From Chloroflexota bacterium (GTDB lineage Bacteria > Chloroflexota > UBA6077), in NCBI GenBank assembly GCA_023380955.1, contig JAMCTB010000203.1:1-7506 (forward strand): a stretch of 7,506 bases of DNA. Direction: 5' to 3'. Each line of letters begins with the position of its first letter. Position 1 is the first letter of the stretch. The notes beneath the pieces were generated by a model that was not told where the DNA came from, ran no database searches, and saw only the letters and a list, made by a program, of their open reading frames with translations. Positions 5,500 to 7,506 of the stretch are shown piece by piece. The position numbers and the translations under genes are program-made.

Positions 5500-5682
5500 G
5501 TGAACGATGTTGAGCGACTGCGGCAGCTGGAGGATCAGCTCGCCGATCTGAAGGCGCGGATGCCCGCGCATACGGTGCGACCTGCCATGATTATGGAGAT
5601 GGAAGAGCTGGAGGACGAGATCGAGAGCCTGCGGGCGAAGGTGCGTCTGGAAGGTACTAGCGATGCCCAAGGCACTGCTTGA
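5500..5682 (+). CDS. Small helical (coiled-coil-like) protein of unknown function
   Basis: A 60-residue, highly charged, cysteine-free protein made of two short helices: ERLRQLEDQLADLKARM and MEELEDEIESLRAKV, joined by PAHTVRPAMIM. Leu heptads suggest a coiled coil or helical hairpin. I recall similar small proteins with a PAHSVPPAM-like linker in Chloroflexota but know no function. I chose GTG at 5500 because GGAGGG at 5487-5492 has a 7-base spacer; the in-frame ATG at 5428 overlaps the promoter -35 and must be rejected. The 3' end overlaps the ferredoxin start by 20 bases, so the two are translated from one message and may form a pair, for example a scaffold or partner of the iron-sulfur protein (inference). 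Confidence 0.75.
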   Translation: MNDVERLRQLEDQLADLKARMPAHTVRPAMIMEMEELEDEIESLRAKVRLEGTSDAQGTA

Positions 5683-5866
5683 TATCAATCGATGCCGGCC
5701 CGAGGAATGCCCCGAAGGGCAGTGCGCAGTCCGGAAGGTCTGCTCGGTCCGTGCCATCTTCCAGGAAGAACCCTTCGATCCACCGATGTTCGACTGGGCG
5801 CGCTGCAGAGCCTGCTCCAAGTGCGTGGCGGCGTGCCCTCTGAAGGCCATATCACTCGTGAACTAG
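5663..5866 (+). CDS. Small ferredoxin-like protein, two [4Fe-4S] sites
   Basis: A 67-residue protein. The C-terminal cluster motif is canonical: C48-x2-C51-x2-C54-x3-C58-P (CRACSKCVAACP). The N-terminal set is irregular: C11-x4-C16-x4-C21-x5-C27 (CRPEECPEGQC, then VC). All eight ligands for two cubanes are present, but the first site has longer loops than in clostridial-type ferredoxins. A GGAAGG-like Shine-Dalgarno precedes the ATG. It probably shuttles low-potential electrons in the cytosol. It overlaps the helical protein upstream and is followed after 12 bases by the OsmC gene. Because the divergent flavoprotein lacks NADPH motifs, this ferredoxin is a plausible donor to it (inference). 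Confidence 0.88.
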   Translation: MPKALLDINRCRPEECPEGQCAVRKVCSVRAIFQEEPFDPPMFDWARCRACSKCVAACPLKAISLVN

Positions 5867-5878
5867 GAGGCGCTACAC

Positions 5879-6292
5879 ATGGAGGTAAAGGCGACCCACG
5901 TCAAGGGGATGCGTTTCACCGCGACCCTTTCGGGGTACAAGTTCGACATAGATGCTTCCCCGGCCGATGGTGGAACTGGACCGGGGGCACGTCCGATGGA
6001 GCTGCTGCTGGCCGGGCTAGCCGGCTGCACGGGCATGGACATCGTCTCCATCCTCGAGAAGTCGCGTCAGGAGCTCACCGGCTTCGAGGTGGTGGTGAGT
6101 GCAGAGCGGCGCAAGGAGTACCCGATGATCTTCACCGACATCCACGTGGAATACGTGCTCCGAGGCCACAACCTCTCCGAGGACGCCGTGAAGCGAGCCA
6201 TCGAGCTCTCCGAGACGAAGTACTGCTCCGCCGAGGCGATGATGGACAAAGTCGCCAAGATCACCTCCAGCTACCGAATCATCGAAGAGTAG
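5879..6292 (+). CDS. OsmC/Ohr family protein
   Basis: A 137-residue cytosolic protein, normal family length, with the two conserved cysteines of the OsmC fold: C50 in LAGCTGMDIVSIL and C116 in KYCSAEAM. The upstream segment GPGARPMELLLAGLAGC is the family signature. Members reduce peroxides, especially organic hydroperoxides, at this cysteine pair with dithiol donors; some have other thiol roles, and the subgroup is not resolved here. AGGAGG at 5865-5870 overlaps the ferredoxin stop and sets the ATG at 5879. It is the last gene of the operon, ahead of a strong hairpin. A peroxide-related thiol enzyme next to thioredoxin-like and reductase-like genes fits an oxidative-stress or low-potential thiol module. 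Confidence 0.94.
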   Translation: MEVKATHVKGMRFTATLSGYKFDIDASPADGGTGPGARPMELLLAGLAGCTGMDIVSILEKSRQELTGFEVVVSAERRKEYPMIFTDIHVEYVLRGHNLSEDAVKRAIELSETKYCSAEAMMDKVAKITSSYRIIEE

Positions 6293-6299
6293 AACGCCC

Positions 6300-6329
6300 G
6301 AGGCTGGAGCGCGTCAGCCCTCCAGCCTC
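6300..6329. terminator. Shared hairpin between convergent OsmC and glycosyltransferase genes
   Basis: GAGGCTGGAG (6300-6309) and CTCCAGCCTC (6320-6329) form a perfect 10-bp stem with a 10-base loop. It begins 8 bases after the OsmC stop and includes the last codons and stop of the glycosyltransferase. There is no T-tract on either side, but the position suggests a bidirectional transcript end. Confidence 0.55.
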
Positions 6330-7012
6330 AAACGGGGCACCATCAGCATCGCCTCGAGCACAACCTGGCGGGAGAGCTTGCTCTTCCCCACCCTCCGGTC
6401 CTCGAAGATGATCGGCACCTCCACCACACGGTAACCTCTCCGGATGGCGCGGTAGGTCAACTCAATCTGGAAGGAGTAGCCGTTGGAACGCACCGTGTCC
6501 AGGCTCAGCTCCTTCAGTACCTCGCGTCGAAACAGCTTGAAGCCACCCGTCAGGTCCCGAACCCCAACCCCCAGCACCATCCGGGCGTAGGAGCTCCCAC
6601 CCCAGCTGATGACCTTGCGCATTACTCCCCAGTTGCGCACTCCTCCACCGGGCACGTAGCGCGAGCCCAGCACCAGGTCGGCATTCCCAAGGGCTCCCAG
6701 CATGGCCGGAAGAAAGGCCGGGTTGTGGGAAAGGTCGGCATCCATCTCGCCGATGACGTCGTAGCCCTTGTCCAGGGCGTAGCGGAACCCCACAACATAG
6801 GCGGTGCCCAACCCGAGCTTTCCAGGCCGGTGCATCACGTGGATCCATGGGCGGGCAACGGCAAGCTCTGCCGCCAACCGGCCGGTGCCATCCGGGGAGT
6901 TGTCGTCCACGACCAGGACGTCAAGACCCAAACCCAGCCCTTCCAGCTGCTCGATCAGCCGCGGGAGGTTCTCACCCTCATTGTAAGTGGGGACCACAAT
7001 CATCATTCTCAC
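6314..7012 (-). CDS. Polyprenol-phosphate mannosyltransferase-like GT2 glycosyltransferase (DPM1 type)
   Basis: Transfers a sugar, usually mannose from GDP-mannose, to polyprenyl phosphate at the cytoplasmic face of the membrane, supplying glycosylation precursors. The motifs are in the expected order: MIVVPTYNEGENL, VVDDNSPDGTG, EMDADLSHNP (the DAD metal/nucleotide site), GSRYVPGG, TGGFKLFRREVL, GYSFQIELTYRA and IIFEDRRVGKSKLS. There is no C-terminal membrane domain, so it is the short soluble DPM1/Ppm1 catalytic type. The frame stays open to an ATG at 7093, but residues before MRMMIVVPTYNE do not look like the family. I place the start at GTG 7012 (about 232 residues); ATG 7006 or 7003 is equally possible. 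None has a good Shine-Dalgarno, and a -10-like TACAAT lies just upstream, suggesting a leaderless message. Confidence 0.92.
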   Translation of the reverse strand: MRMMIVVPTYNEGENLPRLIEQLEGLGLGLDVLVVDDNSPDGTGRLAAELAVARPWIHVMHRPGKLGLGTAYVVGFRYALDKGYDVIGEMDADLSHNPAFLPAMLGALGNADLVLGSRYVPGGGVRNWGVMRKVISWGGSSYARMVLGVGVRDLTGGFKLFRREVLKELSLDTVRSNGYSFQIELTYRAIRRGYRVVEVPIIFEDRRVGKSKLSRQVVLEAMLMVPRLRLEG

Positions 7013-7020
7013 GATGATGG

Positions 7021-7047
7021 ATTGTAGCAGAAAGCGGTTCGTGTCCA
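7021..7047 (-). promoter_or_regulatory. Possible promoter for the glycosyltransferase (leaderless start)
   Basis: TACAAT at 7026-7021 (five of six -10 bases) is preceded by TGGACA at 7047-7042 with a short 15-base spacer. The expected transcription start is within a few bases of GTG 7012. Confidence 0.35.
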
Positions 7048-7097
7048 CGGCACACCACATGCAAGAACAATCTTGCTCGTTCATGTCATGCAAACAG

Positions 7098-7106
7098 TGC
7101 TATACT
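7098..7106 (+). promoter_or_regulatory. Extended -10 promoter for the right-end gene
   Basis: TGC-TATACT is an extended -10 (TGn plus five of six -10 bases) with no convincing -35 at 17 bases. Transcription from about 7113 would give a leader of roughly 250 bases before the ATG at 7366. Confidence 0.45.
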
Positions 7107-7177
7107 GCGAGCGTGAACAACCACTTTGAGTCTCAGCGGCGGGCGCCTGGCAGCCAGCCGGCGCGGTGAGAGCGAGA

Positions 7178-7325
7178 GGTCGCGGCAGACCAAGGTTTTC
7201 CGGGGAGTTGTCCCCGGACAGTCCGCGAGATGATGGTTGTCACACGGATCGCCTCCCATCTGGCCGTGTGCCAAACACCCAACGTCTCGCGCTCGCGAAG
7301 GCTGTATTGCCCAAGGCCCGCAGCC
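7178..7325 (+). promoter_or_regulatory. Structured 5' leader, unidentified
   Basis: Several helices can form: GGTC/GACC (7178-7181 with 7188-7191); CCGGGGA/TCCCCGG around GTTG (7200-7217); a long nested arm of CGCGAGA/TCTCGCG (7224-7230 with 7285-7291), GTTG/CAAC (7236-7239 with 7280-7283) and CACACGG/CCGTGTG (7241-7247 with 7264-7270); and GGCTG/CAGCC (7300-7304 with 7321-7325). The nested, collinear helices suggest a folded leader RNA, but I recognise no riboswitch core. Confidence 0.45.
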
Positions 7326-7365
7326 GGGGACCCAACCCTTCAGGAGAGGGGAAAGGAGTGCGAAG

Positions 7366-7506
7366 ATGGCCAAATCTACCATTTTTCCTGAAGCTCCTAG
7401 CGAGCTACCACTGTCGAGCGGGAACCGGCGCGAGTCCGCGCTGACCCTGTCCATCCTGAATCGAGTTCTCGCGAGATACGGCCCCCGCGATTTCGCCATC
7501 AGGCTT
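7366..7506 (+). CDS. N-terminus of a CFA-synthase-type SAM methyltransferase-like protein (3' partial)
   Basis: The ATG at 7366 has AAAGGAG with a 7-base spacer and opens a frame of 47 codons that runs off the window. After a Pro/Ser-rich start (MAKSTIFPEAP) comes SALTLSILNRVLARYGPRDF, then AIRL. A helix ending in a ‘YGPRDFAIRLWDG’-type segment is how cyclopropane-fatty-acyl-phospholipid synthase-type methyltransferases of this kind begin; only the part up to RL is inside the window, so the family call is tentative. The SAM-binding motif would lie further downstream. A 250-base structured leader precedes it. Confidence 0.7.
   Translation, partial: MAKSTIFPEAPSELPLSSGNRRESALTLSILNRVLARYGPRDFAIRL

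Noticed and set aside
7013..7093. Glycosyltransferase start at ATG 7093
   Set aside because: The 27 extra residues are Cys/Met-rich and unlike the family, and the stretch contains the promoter-like boxes.
7321..7345. c-di-AMP (ydaO) riboswitch suggested by CAGCCGGGGACCCAA
   Set aside because: The GGGGUGAAUC and CGAAUCCGUCAGCUAACC-type segments of that class are missing.
7086..7499. Minus-strand 137-residue open frame
   Set aside because: It runs antisense to a structured leader and a gene start with a good ribosome binding site; the protein shows no recognisable motif.
1..7506. CRISPR array, tRNA or rRNA genes, insertion sequence
   Set aside because: No regularly spaced repeats, cloverleaf with CCA end, rRNA core or transposase reading frame was seen.

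Overview
The window is about 60% GC, densely coded, and contains several dispersed-repeat relics. A Chloroflexota-type bacterium is the best guess. The DUF2851 gene, the soluble DPM1-type glycosyltransferase, the Dpp/Opp permease pair and the GTAGGGGCGG-type palindrome all fit that phylum, but nothing in the sequence proves it.

Layout. Positions 1-1826 (+) hold two inner-membrane permeases of a peptide/nickel-type ABC importer, the first cut by the window edge. A minus-strand block at 1846-5384 reads, in transcription order: a thioredoxin-fold gene with an in-frame TGA at its active site (5384-5013); an unannotated 27-residue membrane peptide (4820-4737); a terminator-like hairpin; a thioredoxin-reductase-like flavoprotein (4559-3645); the relic of a PfkB sugar kinase (3620-3387); and a DUF2851 protein (about 3315-1846). 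A divergent plus-strand operon at 5500-6292 encodes a short helical protein, a two-cluster ferredoxin and an OsmC-family protein. A polyprenol-phosphate mannosyltransferase-like GT2 gene (7012-6314, minus) converges on it across a shared hairpin. The right end carries a promoter, a long structured leader and the first 47 codons of a plus-strand gene resembling the CFA-synthase type of methyltransferase.

The most interesting part is 3645-6292, which reads as a thiol-redox locus. The thioredoxin-fold gene is open on both sides of a TGA that sits where a redox Cys would be expected, and a 6-bp hairpin with a GG-containing loop lies at bacterial-SECIS distance. It is therefore a candidate selenoprotein. 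Its neighbour resembles thioredoxin reductase and keeps the CxxC, but lacks the canonical NADPH-binding motifs, and a small ferredoxin is encoded divergently next door. A working model is electron flow from ferredoxin to the flavoprotein to the Sec/Cys thioredoxin-like protein, with OsmC as a peroxide or thiol partner. The motifs are read directly from the sequence; the pathway is inference.
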